This document shows, piece after piece, positions 8,341-17,274 of a DNA stretch of 64,000 bases. The stretch is from Terrimicrobiaceae bacterium. GTDB lineage: Bacteria; Verrucomicrobiota; Verrucomicrobiia; Chthoniobacterales; Terrimicrobiaceae. Each line of letters begins with the position of its first letter. Positions within the stretch are counted from its first letter, which is position 1. Below the pieces are notes generated by a model. The model was not told the origin of the DNA and searched no databases. It was given only the letters and a program-made list of their open reading frames with translations. The translations under genes and the position numbers were made by a program. The DNA lies in contig JAGYIV010000016.1 in NCBI GenBank assembly GCA_018402345.1, forward strand, positions 124,001-188,000, written 5' to 3'.

Positions 8341-8437
8341 TTGACTCGTTTTGCTCGCCCTTCGGGCTGCCGGAGAGGAGTTTTCAGTTTTAAGGATTAA
8401 GTTTTAAGTGTCGCCCACCCCCCCTCCTGTGAATCCT
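8341..8437 (-). repeat. Dispersed ~106-bp repeat, inverted single copy
   Basis: On the minus strand this segment reads like the units at 1280-1604: CAGGATTCACAGGAGGGG, GGCGACACTTAAAAC, CTGAAAACTCCTC, a GCCCGAAGGGC-type hairpin and GAGCAAAACGAGTCAA. It lacks a few bases of the TTAAAACT tract. It sits between fabD and rpmH, where its hairpin could serve as a transcription end for fabD. Confidence 0.85.
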
Positions 8438-8498
8438 GTCCTCCTGTCCAAAAAACAACGGCGGGAACGATTGCCCGCGGCGGGAGGAGAAATTAGGG

Positions 8499-8526
8499 TT
8501 GACGAGGGGAAGTTGGGGCGTAATCT
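8499..8526 (+). promoter_or_regulatory. Candidate sigma70-type promoter of rpmH
   Basis: TTGACG at 8499-8504, a 16-nt spacer and TAATCT at 8521-8526, ending 21 nt before the rpmH ATG. Both boxes are close to consensus, and the position suits a very short leader. Confidence 0.6.
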
Positions 8527-8547
8527 CCGCGATCCATTTAAGAATTT

Positions 8548-8721
8548 ATGAAACGCACATACCAGCCTTCCAAGCGCACGCGCAAGCAGCAGTTCGGTTT
8601 CCGCGCCCGCATGAAGACCAAGGCCGGCCGGGCCATTTTGAACCGCCGGCGTCGCCACGGGCGCAAGCGCCTGCTTCCGAAGGGTGTCGAAATCCACTTC
8701 GCCAGACACACCGAGGCCTGA
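8548..8721 (+). CDS. rpmH: 50S ribosomal protein L34
   Basis: A 57-residue, Arg/Lys-rich protein beginning [20 protein letters not shown] and containing [20 protein letters not shown], the standard L34 sequence. It is a component of the large ribosomal subunit. It is followed by rnpA, whose start overlaps its 3' end by 38 nt, the usual translational coupling of this pair. The C-terminus ([16 protein letters not shown]) is longer than in the 44-46-residue L34 of enterobacteria. Confidence 0.97.
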   Translation: MKRTYQPSKRTRKQQFGFRARMKTKAGRAILNRRRRHGRKRLLPKGVEIHFARHTEA

Positions 8722-9085
8722 TCGGGTCCGGCATCGTTTTCCGAAGTCTGTTCGTCTTCACAGGAGCAGTGAGTTCGCCCTTGTGCGTGATCACGGGCGG
8801 TCTGTTCAAGCCCGGTTGATGCGGGTGGGGTGTTTCAAGTTGGCCGAGGGGTGTCCGTCGAGGGTGGGGATCATCACCTCCCGCCGAGTGGGCGGTGCGG
8901 TGGTGCGCAACAGGGTGCGCCGCCGATTGCGTGAGATTGTGCGACACGCGTTGGGTGACATTCCGGCCGGTTGGGATGTGGTGATCGTGGCGAAATCCAC
9001 GGCGGCGGGCGCGACATTGGAGGAATTGCGAGCGGAATGGTTGCTTCTTTGCCGCCGGCTTTCTATTTTCCCGCCTTCCTTATGA
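8684..9085 (+). CDS. rnpA: Ribonuclease P protein component
   Basis: A 133-residue basic protein that binds RNase P RNA and helps 5' maturation of tRNA. The RNR signature is present as [14 protein letters not shown], preceded by [13 protein letters not shown]. The N-terminus contains [22 protein letters not shown], the typical aromatic/charged start of RnpA. I accept ATG 8684 within rpmH; a later start near SVRLHR is possible. The stop overlaps the yidD ATG (ATGA). Confidence 0.9.
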   Translation: MSKSTSPDTPRPDRVRHRFPKSVRLHRSSEFALVRDHGRSVQARLMRVGCFKLAEGCPSRVGIITSRRVGGAVVRNRVRRRLREIVRHALGDIPAGWDVVIVAKSTAAGATLEELRAEWLLLCRRLSIFPPSL

Positions 9086-9333
9086 CCCGAGTGCTAGTGT
9101 TTTTGATCCGTGCCTACCAATGGACCGTGTCGCCGCTGTTGCAGGCGCTGTGCGGTCCAGGGTGCGGGTGTCGTTACGAGCCGAGTTGCTCGGTGTATTT
9201 TATCGAGGCCCTGCGGACGCACGGGTCTATAGAGGGAGTGCGGCTGGGAGTCGGCCGCCTGCTGCGCTGTCATCCGTGGGGCGGATGCGGCCACGACCCG
9301 GTTCCCGCCCCGTTCAAGACTTTTTCAAACTAA
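9082..9333 (+). CDS. yidD: Membrane protein insertion efficiency factor YidD
   Basis: An 83-residue protein with the YidD core: LIRAYQWTVSPLLQALCGPGC, then CRYEPSCSVYFIEALRTHG and LRCHPWGGCGHDPVP. The conserved cysteines and PSCS motif are intact. It has an amphipathic N-terminus and associates with the inner face of the membrane, aiding YidC-dependent insertion. It starts inside the rnpA stop (ATGA) and its TAA overlaps the yidC ATG (TAATG). Confidence 0.95.
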   Translation: MTRVLVFLIRAYQWTVSPLLQALCGPGCGCRYEPSCSVYFIEALRTHGSIEGVRLGVGRLLRCHPWGGCGHDPVPAPFKTFSN

Positions 9334-10994
9334 TGGACCGCAAATCTTGGATCGCCATCATTCTCTCCATTGCCGGGCTCTTCGCCTGGCAGTGGTATAT
9401 CAGCAAATACTATCCGCAGCCCGAGCCGGTGCCTGCTGGAACTGCTCCGGCGGCCACGCCCGAGCGGTTTGCCTCACCAATCGCGCCGATTCCCGCCGCG
9501 CCGTCCGCTCCGCCAATCATGGCGCCGAAGGCGCAGTCGCTGGAGAGCGGGGATGTGGAGTTTGTGTTCAACAACGACACCGGCGGCATCGAGCAGGTCG
9601 TGCTCCGCATGCACATGGGCGAGGACAGCGAGCATGTGGCCTTGAATCGCAGCCGCACGATGCCGGTGGGCGCGCTGGGATTCGAGCCCGGCGAGGTGTT
9701 GGGGGGGTTCTCGATGAACGCCGACAAGGCCGCTGGCCGGGTGCTCTTCCAGAAGCGGCAGGCCGACGGGTTGGAAATCTCCAAGCGCTTCAGTCTGCCT
9801 GACACCGCTGGCGGCAAGAATCAGTATTTGGTCGATCTGGAGATCGTGTTCCGCAATACCGGCGCGGAGGCGTTGACAGTGCCGGATTTCTTTGTCGGCA
9901 CCGGAGGGGCTGCGCCGATCCACGCGCTCGACCTCCCGATGTATACGCGCTTCGACTGGGGGCACGAGTCGTCCATGTCGAATATCGACGTGAATTGGTT
10001 CGGGGCGAGTTCGATTCCGTTGATCGGCATCCAGCTTCACGGCGAGCGCGAGTTGTATTTGGAGAGCGAGCCGGAGATTCGCTGGGCGTCGGTGGCCAGC
10101 CAGTATTTCTGCACGATCCTCACGCCTGCGCCCGGGTCGCCGACCAAGTCTGTCTGGGCGAAACGGTTCGACGCCCCGAAGCTCGATGGGCAGGAAATTT
10201 TTGGAATCCAAGGCGGGTTGATCCAAGCCGGGCCGATCCTTGAGCCGGGGGCGAGCGAGACGCGCACCTTCAGGATTTATTCGGGTCCGAAGGAACTCCC
10301 TCGCCTGCGGGAACTCGGCCCCACGCAGGACCAAGTCATGAATTTTGGAATCTTCGGCTTTGTCAGCGAGTTTCTCCTGTGGGCCATGAATAGCATCCAT
10401 GGGTTCGTCGGGAGCTATGCCGCCTCGATCATCGTCCTGACCATATTGATCAAATCGTTCCTCTGGCCGGTCCAAAACAAGGCGACGAACGAGATGCGGA
10501 AGATGGCGTTGCTCTCGCCGAAGATGACCGAGATGCGGGAAAAATTCAAAGACGACCCGCAGAAGATGAACCAAGAGGTCATGAAGCTCTACAAGGAGTA
10601 TGGGGTGAATCCGCTCAGCGGTTGCCTGCCCATGCTCATCCAGATTCCGATCTTCTTTGGGTTCTATTCGATGCTGGGAACGGCGATCGAGTTGCGCAAC
10701 AGCTCGTTTTTTTGGGTGCACGATCTGTCGCAGCCCGACACGATCGCGCATGTGCTTGGGTTTCCGGTTAATGTCCTGCCGATCGTCATGGCCGGCACGA
10801 TGGTGTGGCAGATGATCATCACGCCCAAGACCGGCGATGCGATGCAGCAGCGGATTTTCTATTTCATGCCAGTCATCTTTCTGGCGTTTTGCTACAACTA
10901 CGCGAGCGGTCTGGCGCTGTATTGGACGACGCAGAATATCTTCTCGATCGTGCAGCTGTATCTGACCCGCAACAAAGCCGCTGCCCACGCTTGA
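9333..10994 (+). CDS. yidC: Membrane protein insertase YidC
   Basis: A 553-residue Gram-negative-type YidC (Oxa1 superfamily). An N-terminal membrane anchor (WIAIILSIAGLFAWQWYIS) is followed by a Pro/Ala-rich linker, a large periplasmic beta domain (about residues 70-340) and the C-terminal five-helix insertase core. In the core, IIVLTILIKSFLWP carries the conserved charged residue of the hydrophilic groove (Lys here where many have Arg). LSGCLPMLIQIPIFFGFYSML and FYFMPVIFLAFCYNYASGLALYW are also present. It inserts and folds inner-membrane proteins alone or with SecYEG. The start ATG 9333 is set by overlap with yidD. Confidence 0.97.
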   Translation: MDRKSWIAIILSIAGLFAWQWYISKYYPQPEPVPAGTAPAATPERFASPIAPIPAAPSAPPIMAPKAQSLESGDVEFVFNNDTGGIEQVVLRMHMGEDSEHVALNRSRTMPVGALGFEPGEVLGGFSMNADKAAGRVLFQKRQADGLEISKRFSLPDTAGGKNQYLVDLEIVFRNTGAEALTVPDFFVGTGGAAPIHALDLPMYTRFDWGHESSMSNIDVNWFGASSIPLIGIQLHGERELYLESEPEIRWASVASQYFCTILTPAPGSPTKSVWAKRFDAPKLDGQEIFGIQGGLIQAGPILEPGASETRTFRIYSGPKELPRLRELGPTQDQVMNFGIFGFVSEFLLWAMNSIHGFVGSYAASIIVLTILIKSFLWPVQNKATNEMRKMALLSPKMTEMREKFKDDPQKMNQEVMKLYKEYGVNPLSGCLPMLIQIPIFFGFYSMLGTAIELRNSSFFWVHDLSQPDTIAHVLGFPVNVLPIVMAGTMVWQMIITPKTGDAMQQRIFYFMPVIFLAFCYNYASGLALYWTTQNIFSIVQLYLTRNKAAAHA

Positions 10995-11064
10995 GAAAAA
11001 AAGTGTGGTTGCAAAGCGGGAGGCGGTTTTGGCAAAGAAAAAGGGAAAAAAGCGATCCTAGACC

Positions 11065-11529
11065 ATGAACCCGAAGCCCGCTGAAATCCTCGATACCATC
11101 CTTGGATACCTCGGCTTTGTGGCCACGGTGCAGGAGGAATCGGTGGACGGGACAACGGTGCTGCAGGTGCTGACGAGCGAGCCTGAGCGGTTGATTGGGC
11201 GCCGGGAGCAGGTGATGGACGATTTGCAGTTGATCGTGAACCGTATCCTTGCGGCGCAGACGCCGCCCGGGCCGTGGGTGGTTGTCGATATTGCGCACCA
11301 CCGCGCGATGCGTGACGACGCGCTCGCCGAGCAGGCGCGCCAGTTGGGGAATGTCGTTCGATCCACCGGACGCCCGATGCACACCGCGCCGCTGAACGCC
11401 TACGACCGCCGTATCGTGCACAATGTCTTCAAGGACGATGCCGAGATTTCGACCAGCAGCCCGAAGACCGAGGAGAAGCTGAAGCGCGTGACGCTTCGCA
11501 AGCGGCCCCTCGACAAGCCTGCCTCGTAA
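11065..11529 (+). CDS. khpB: KH/R3H RNA-binding protein (Jag/KhpB/SpoIIIJ-associated)
   Basis: A 154-residue protein with a KH domain (about residues 1-75, including EPERLIGRREQVMDDLQLIVNRIL-type helices) and an R3H domain containing MHTAPLNAYDRRIVHN. The Jag N-terminal domain of Firmicutes is absent, as is usual in short Gram-negative versions. Its place right behind yidC is strongly conserved. Jag/KhpB binds RNA and, in Firmicutes, affects cell division and elongation. The basic tail (KLKRVTLRKRPLDKPAS) may extend RNA contacts. Confidence 0.88.
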   Translation: MNPKPAEILDTILGYLGFVATVQEESVDGTTVLQVLTSEPERLIGRREQVMDDLQLIVNRILAAQTPPGPWVVVDIAHHRAMRDDALAEQARQLGNVVRSTGRPMHTAPLNAYDRRIVHNVFKDDAEISTSSPKTEEKLKRVTLRKRPLDKPAS

Positions 11530-11565
11530 GTAAGGCTGGCGGGGATCGGGAGTGCGCGCGTTCGC

Positions 11566-13377
11566 TCAGTCATTTTTCAGACCGACGGGCGGACAGTGGA
11601 TGGCGGCTGGTTCGGATTTCCAAATGGCACCGGTGCGTTCGCGGTCGATGGGGTCGCTGAAGGTGTAGGTGTCCGCGAGGATGCGGATGCGTTTGGGCGG
11701 GGAGTCGGGGAAGGGGTTTGACTCAAAGAGTGTGAGCACATGGGGATTTCCCTCGAGGAGGTTGAGCAGGAGGGCTTGGAGCCATGGGGTGGTTTCGATG
11801 CGGCCGAGGGCGGCGAACCAGAGTTGCCAATCGAGGCGGGGTTGGTGTGGGGCGACGAGTGGCAGGGGCCTGTCCGGGGGGCCGGGTTTCCAGCGGAGGG
11901 TGTAGGGTTTCCAGTGGATGCCGTCCGCGCTTCCCTCGATGGTGAGTTCGCGGCGGGTGGTGGTCATGACGGCGAAGAGTCCGTAGCTGTTCACAGTGCG
12001 GAGCGGGGCGGCGAGTGAGTAGGCTTGGGACAGCGGGGCGAGCGGCGCTGGAATATAACGCCAGGCGAGGAAGAGGGGGACGATCGAGAGGGCGAGGAGA
12101 AGGCTGCAGACAGGGCGGCGGATCCACGCGGTGACGAAGATGCCGGCGGGGCGGGCGTTGGATTTCCAAAAGGTGTCGTCCAGCAGGAGGAGGCAGAGTG
12201 CGGCGGTGAGGAGATTGAAGTAGGCGTAGTTTCCCGTGAGGGCGATGCCCGCCTGAAGGGCGATGGTCGCGAGGGCCGCGGCGGTGCGCGGGACGCGCGG
12301 CAGAAAAAAGGCGAAGGGCAGGAGGAGTTCGATGACAAACATGCCCGCGCAGGCAGCGCGGAGGAGGTCCGGCGGGGCGTGGTGGGCGAACCAGGCTGCG
12401 GGAGAGGGGAGGGGTTGGGTGAAAAAGTGGAATTCGAGTGCTGAGAGGTCCGCCCAGTGAGGGTCGCCGCTGACGAGTTTCAACACTCCCGAACAGAACA
12501 TGAGGCGGAAGAGGAGGGCGACAGCGACAAAGCGGGCCAGGCGCGGAGGGTCGGGCGAGAGCCAGCGCGGGCGAAGCGACCACGGCGAGAGAAACACGGC
12601 AAGGAATCCGCACTCCAACAGGAGGGCGTCCCACTGGAAGTTGTAGAAATCCTGCCCGACCGAGACGAGCGACAGCATCGTGGCCCAAAGAATGAAAAAG
12701 CACAGCGGTTGGAGGATTCCCGCGAGGGCGATCAGCGAGGCGGCGATGCCGAGAATCTCGAGGGTGCGCAGGCCGGTGTCGCTGGGAAAAAGCCAGAGAA
12801 GTGTGGGAACAAGGAGGAAGCGGTCGCTGCCGTTTTGTGCGGCCACGTTTTCCAAGAGTTGGGGGAAGGGGAGGATGCCACGGGAGCCGATGAGGCCTTC
12901 CGATTGGACGGCGAAGGAGAGGAAGGCGATGAGGAATACGAGGGCGAGGGCCCGCAGAAAGAGTGTGTTCGAGAGCGCATAGGTCGGGCGCGTGGCGGAG
13001 CGGCCCCAGAGGCATGCTGTGGCAAGTGAGAACAGGCGGCGGCGGGAGGCGACAAAGGCATAGGCGGCCTCGGAGGCGGCACGAAACGGCGTGAAATGTG
13101 TGTGAGCGGCCAAGGCAAGACGCGCGAGCGGTTCGTGCGCGGCGGTGATTTCCAAGACCGCCGCGGCACCGGAACGCCGGGTGCCATCGGGAAGCACCAG
13201 TTGGACAGAACGGTCGAATTCCGTGGCGGGAATATCAGGATAGAGCGCTGCCGCCTTCTCCGAGGGCATGTAATCCACAGCATCGCCTGTGGTTTGCTTC
13301 CAGCGGTCGATCCATTTGCAGCAAAAGCCGCAGTCACCGTCGTAGATGAGGACCGGTCGTGTGGTGGAGGTGGACAT
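11566..13377 (-). CDS. DCC1-like thiol oxidoreductase fused to lipase maturation factor-like membrane protein
   Basis: 603 residues in two parts. Residues 8 to about 120 are a DUF393/DCC1-like domain with the signature YDGDCGFC (CxxC at 16-19) and KW after it, a thioredoxin-like redox site. From about residue 130 to the end it is a lipase maturation factor (LMF1-like/HTTM-related) multi-pass membrane protein: helices from ALALVFLIAFLSFAVQSEGLIGSRGILP onward, DFYNFQWDALLLECGFLAVFL, FRLMFCSGVLKLVSGDPHWADLSALEFHFFTQPLP and the non-membrane C-terminal LMF domain ending LRWKPGPPDRPL. LMF1 assists folding of disulfide-bonded lipases in eukaryotes; the bacterial role is unknown. The fusion suggests thiol exchange linked to membrane or periplasmic protein maturation (inference). 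Confidence 0.85.
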   Translation of the reverse strand: MSTSTTRPVLIYDGDCGFCCKWIDRWKQTTGDAVDYMPSEKAAALYPDIPATEFDRSVQLVLPDGTRRSGAAAVLEITAAHEPLARLALAAHTHFTPFRAASEAAYAFVASRRRLFSLATACLWGRSATRPTYALSNTLFLRALALVFLIAFLSFAVQSEGLIGSRGILPFPQLLENVAAQNGSDRFLLVPTLLWLFPSDTGLRTLEILGIAASLIALAGILQPLCFFILWATMLSLVSVGQDFYNFQWDALLLECGFLAVFLSPWSLRPRWLSPDPPRLARFVAVALLFRLMFCSGVLKLVSGDPHWADLSALEFHFFTQPLPSPAAWFAHHAPPDLLRAACAGMFVIELLLPFAFFLPRVPRTAAALATIALQAGIALTGNYAYFNLLTAALCLLLLDDTFWKSNARPAGIFVTAWIRRPVCSLLLALSIVPLFLAWRYIPAPLAPLSQAYSLAAPLRTVNSYGLFAVMTTTRRELTIEGSADGIHWKPYTLRWKPGPPDRPLPLVAPHQPRLDWQLWFAALGRIETTPWLQALLLNLLEGNPHVLTLFESNPFPDSPPKRIRILADTYTFSDPIDRERTGAIWKSEPAAIHCPPVGLKND

Positions 13378-13455
13378 GTGACTGGATAGGATGACAGGAT
13401 TTTCAGGAGGGACAGGAGAGGGGGAAGGGCGGGTGAGGTGTGGGCTTCAGCGGGC

Positions 13456-13475
13456 GGACGTCTCGGAGATCCGTC
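13456..13475. repeat. AGA-type palindrome, copy 4
   Basis: GGACGTCTCGGAGATCCGTCC-type inverted repeat: outer arms GGACG and CGTCC around TCTC/GAGA. It sits in the short gap between two minus-strand genes, with more degenerate ACAGGATT-type repeat text at 13387-13420. Confidence 0.55.
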
Positions 13476-13563
13476 CCTACCATCGGCGCGGGTTTCGCGG
13501 AGGTAGGGCGATTTCTCCGAAAGCGCCGGGGCGGCTTGGTGAGGTGGGCGCGGGGGTTGTGAT

Positions 13564-16102
13564 TCAGTTCGAGAGGTCGATCTCGGGCGGCGGGGGGAGG
13601 GTGATGGCCGGGAGTTCGAGCGGGGAGGCAGGTTGGGCGGAGGGTTGGTTGACGGGTTCCGCGCGGCGGACTTCGACGTCGGCAGTCGGGGCGCTAGCGG
13701 GTTCGGCGGCGGGAGCGACAGGGGCGACGGCGATGGCTTTTGCCACGGGAATGTTGTCGTCGTTTTCCATGCCTTCCCCTGGGCGGACGGAGCGGTAGAT
13801 GTCATTGAATCCCACGAGCGAGGGGGAGGTGATGGCGATCGGACGGATGCGCGAGAGGTCCACCGCTGCGGCGGCGCGGGGCCAATCGGCTTCCTCGAAT
13901 TCGCGGGCGTAGGTGCGGATGCCACCGCCGTGGATGTCGCAGGGGATGGAGGGGCGCTGGTTGGCGGTGGCGAGTTCCCGGTAGGTGTTGTTTTCCCCGC
14001 AGCGGGGAGTTGCGGCGAGGCCAGAGGAGCGGCAAATCGAGACTGACTCGAGGCCCGGCGGGCGCTGGACTTGTTTTGCCGGGTAAATGTGCGTCGCGGT
14101 GTTCATGATTTGGGCCCAGATTGGCATGGCGAGGTCTTTGCCGAAGGCGCCGCGGAAGATTTTTGTTGGTTTGTCGAAGCCCACCCAGACACCGCAGGTG
14201 ATGCTGTCTGGTGTAGCCGATGAAGTAGGTATCGGTGAATCCGTAGGCGGTGCCGGATTTGCCGGCGACGGGGATGTTTGCAAGGCCGAGTTGTTTTTTT
14301 GCCGCGGCGCCGTTTCCGGTTTCCATGAAATCCACCAGGCTCGAGTGGACCTGGTAGGCAGCGGCGGGGGCGATGGAGCGGTAGCGCTTGCGCGGGGCCT
14401 TGAACACCTCGTTGCCATCGGCGTCGGCGATGGATTGAATGATGTAGAGGTTGGTCGGGCGCTGGCCGACATTGGGAAACACAGTGTAACCCAGCACGAG
14501 TTCATCCAACGTGACCTCGCTGCTGCCGAGGAAGGAGTTCGAGTAATCCCTGAGGGGTGAGGAAATGCCAGCGCGGGCGGCGGTCTGTTTCACTGTATCG
14601 AGCCCGGTTTGCATGCCGAGGCGCACGGTTGCGGCGTTCTTGCCTTTGACGAGGGCCTCGCGGGCGGGGATCGATCCCTCGTATTCGTTGTCTGCGATCT
14701 CGACGCCCCATTCTCCGAGGATGCCGGTCTCGCCGCCGACCATGACGTAGCGGTTGTCGATGCAGTCGTCTTGAACGGTCTGGCCCGGGAAGACGCCGGA
14801 TTCGTAGGCGGCTGCGAAGACGAACGGGGTGAAGATGGTGCCCGCTGGGCGACCGCCTTGGGTGGCGCGGTTGTATTCGCTGTGGCGGAAATCGCGGCCA
14901 CCCACAATGGCAAGGATGCCGCCGGTGACATTTTCCACAGCCAAGGCCGCGCCTTGGAGATATTTCGGTTCCGGCATTTTGACTGACATGTTGCCGCGAT
15001 CGAGGGACTTTTGGAGGGTCCGATTGTTACGGGCGTATTCGGCGAAGGTCGGGTGCTCGTAGCCTTGGCGGCTTTCGACGGTTGTGAGGTGGTCCTGGAG
15101 CGCGCGTTCGGCATCCTTTTGGATCTCGGCATCGAGAGTGGTGTGGATGCGGTAGCCGCCGTTCATCGCGCGCTCGAAGCCGAGGGATTTGATGATTTGC
15201 TGGCGGATGAGTTCCACGGCGTAGTTGACCTTGAACGGGTTTCTGCGCTCGATGACTCCGAGGGGCGCGGCGGTTTCGTCGAGGAATTCGCGGCGCGAGA
15301 TGAAACCGAGTTCGCGCATGCGCATGAGGACGAAGTCGCGGTTCTCCTGTGAGGCGCTGGGGTTGTTGAAGGGGGAGAGCGCCTGCGGGCTTTTGAGGAG
15401 CCCGGCGAGGGTGGCGCATTGGCCGATCGTCATGTCGATGGCATTTTTCCCGAAGTAGCCTTGGGAGGCCGCCTCCGCGCCGTAGAACCCGCTGCCGAAG
15501 TAAACGCGGTTCAGGTAGGACTCCATGATTTGCTTCTTGGTGAATTCCTTTTCGATCCGCCAAGCGAGATACATTTCGACGAGTTTGCGTTCGTAGGTGC
15601 GCTCGCGCAGTTCGAAGGAATTCCTGGCGAGTTGCTGGGTGACCGTGCTCGCGCCTTGGGAGATGCGGCCCTTGCGGTAGTTGGTGATGGCCGCGCGGGC
15701 GATGCCCATGTAGTCCACGCCGTCGTGTTCGTAGAAGCGGTTGTCCTCGGCGGCGATGACCGCCTTGACGAGCATTTCGGGGAGTCGTTCGTAGGGGACG
15801 GGTTGGCGGTTTTGAATGAAGAGTTTTCCGAACTCCCGTCCCCTGCGGTCGTAGATGATCGAAGCCGCCTCCATTTTGTTGACCTCGTCGAGATTGAATT
15901 CCTTGGCGCGGTCATGGTAGCGCCGGGTCACAATGCCGAAGGCGATCCAGGCGACCAGAACCCCTGTCGCCAGCACGGCCAATGGCACCCAAACGATCTT
16001 GCGGGTGTGGAGCGGTCGACTGGCCGTGAGGTTCGGCTTTTCCCAACTATAGAATTCCTTGCTGATGGCGGCGAATTTTCCATGCCGCGCGGGCGAGATC
16101 AA
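13564..16102 (-). CDS. Class A penicillin-binding protein (PBP1A-like), frameshifted near 14210, with an altered transpeptidase site
   Basis: An N-terminal membrane anchor (VWVPLAVLATGVLVAWIAFGI) is followed by a complete GT51 glycosyltransferase domain (EDNRFYEHDGVDYMG, GASTVTQQLARNSFELRER, KQIMESYLNRVYFGSG) that polymerises lipid II. The transpeptidase domain follows. Where SxxK should be, the protein has RPAGTIFTPFVFAAAYESG (Thr-Ile-Phe-Thr). SxN is replaced by GKN (VKGKNAATVR). KTG is present as KSG in VAGKSGTAYGFTDTYFIGYT. At about 14210 the frame is lost; two missing C (ACC-CCA) would restore IGYTPDSITCGVWVGFDKPT and continue to the stop at 13564 with a Pro/Ala-rich tail. It is probably a peptidoglycan polymerase with doubtful crosslinking activity. 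Confidence 0.82.
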
Positions 16103-16164
16103 GACCGGTGATGCGCGCGGTTTGCGGGTGGGGAGGAGGGGTTTTTTTAATTTCGGAATCCAGG

Positions 16165-17274
16165 TCAGCAGCGGCGGAGGGAGTGGAGGAATCGGGAGAA
16201 GAAAGCGGCACCTTCTTCGAGGTCATGGATCGAGATGAATTCGTCGGCAGTGTGGGCTTGGTCGATCGAGCCAGGGCCGAGCGCCACGGACGGGCAGCCT
16301 TTGGAAGCGAAAACGGCGGCATCGCAGAACCAAGGGGCGCCGGTGAGTCCCGCGCCGAGGGTCTGGAGTTTTTGGATGTAGGGATTGGCGGGATCGGTGA
16401 AGAGGGGTTCCGAGCGGCGGAGGGAGACCGAGATGCCTGGCACCGACTCCTCCAGCATGTCCTTGATGAACGAGGGGTCGACGCCGGGAATCGTGCGGAT
16501 ATCCACATGGGCCTCGCAGAAATCGGGGACGATGTTCACTTTCGAGCCGCCGCGGATCGTGCCTACGCTGAGGGTGGAGGTGCCGAGGAGGGGATCGGTT
16601 TTTTCGGAGAGGAGGGGTGCGGCGCGGTGGCGGAGGGTGTCGATGGCGACGGCCATTTTGTAGATGGCATTGTCGCCGGCTTCCGGGCGCGAGGCGTGGA
16701 CGGCACGACCACGGGTTTCGAGGTGCAGCCAGCAGGAGCCCTTGTGGGCATGCACGACTTGGAGTGCGGTGGGTTCTCCTGCGATGACAAAGTCGAAGTG
16801 CTCCTGATCGGCGAGGGCCTTGGCGCCGAATTGCCCCGCTTCCTCGCCGACAAGGCCCGCGAACCAGATTTCCGCCGTCAGGTCGTCAAGAATTTCACGG
16901 CAGTCGAGGAGGGCATGGAGCATTGCGGCCATGGGACCCTTTGTGTCGGACGCGCCGCGGCCCCAGAGGCGGCCGTCGCGGATTGCGGCATCGAACGGCG
17001 GGATTGTCATGCCGGCGACGCTTACCGTGTCGAGGTGTGGGGCGAAGAGGATGCGTGGGGCATTTGGGGTGTTGGAGGGGAAGCGTGCCACGACATTTGG
17101 CCGGCCCGGCAGAACCTCCCGCAGCGATACATCGGCCCCAGCCCCTTCGAGAAACGCAAAGACGCGTTCCGCGCAGTCCTTTTCGCCGGTGCGGTGGAAT
17201 CCCGGATCCTCGCTGTCTGGGTTGATGCTCGGGATGCGGACGAGTTCCGCGGCGATGTCGGTGACGGAGGTCAT
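16165..17274 (-). CDS. M20-family metallopeptidase / ArgE-DapE-type deacylase
   Basis: About 369 residues with the M20 di-zinc pattern: first ligand in FAPHLDTV, bridging Asp in GRGASDTKGPMAAML, the catalytic/ligand Glu pair in GLVGEEAGQFG, and VIAGEPTAL further on. The dimerisation domain follows (HASRPEAGDNAIYKM, GGSKVNIVPDFCEAHVDIRT). It hydrolyses an N-acyl or peptide bond of a small substrate in the cytoplasm; acetylornithine or succinyl-diaminopimelate deacetylase activity is possible, but the exact substrate cannot be read. I choose ATG 17274 because it overlaps the stop of the upstream epimerase gene (ATGA), though an ATG at 17292 is in frame. Confidence 0.82.
   Translation of the reverse strand: MTSVTDIAAELVRIPSINPDSEDPGFHRTGEKDCAERVFAFLEGAGADVSLREVLPGRPNVVARFPSNTPNAPRILFAPHLDTVSVAGMTIPPFDAAIRDGRLWGRGASDTKGPMAAMLHALLDCREILDDLTAEIWFAGLVGEEAGQFGAKALADQEHFDFVIAGEPTALQVVHAHKGSCWLHLETRGRAVHASRPEAGDNAIYKMAVAIDTLRHRAAPLLSEKTDPLLGTSTLSVGTIRGGSKVNIVPDFCEAHVDIRTIPGVDPSFIKDMLEESVPGISVSLRRSEPLFTDPANPYIQKLQTLGAGLTGAPWFCDAAVFASKGCPSVALGPGSIDQAHTADEFISIHDLEEGAAFFSRFLHSLRRC

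Noticed and set aside
8330-8547. Origin of replication next to rpmH
   Set aside because: rpmH is often near dnaA/oriC, but no dnaA gene or DnaA-box cluster is visible; the gap holds only the dispersed repeat and a promoter.
9474-10988. 504-codon minus-strand ORF opposite yidC
   Set aside because: YidC is complete and conserved on the plus strand; the antisense product is Arg/His/Asp-rich low complexity.
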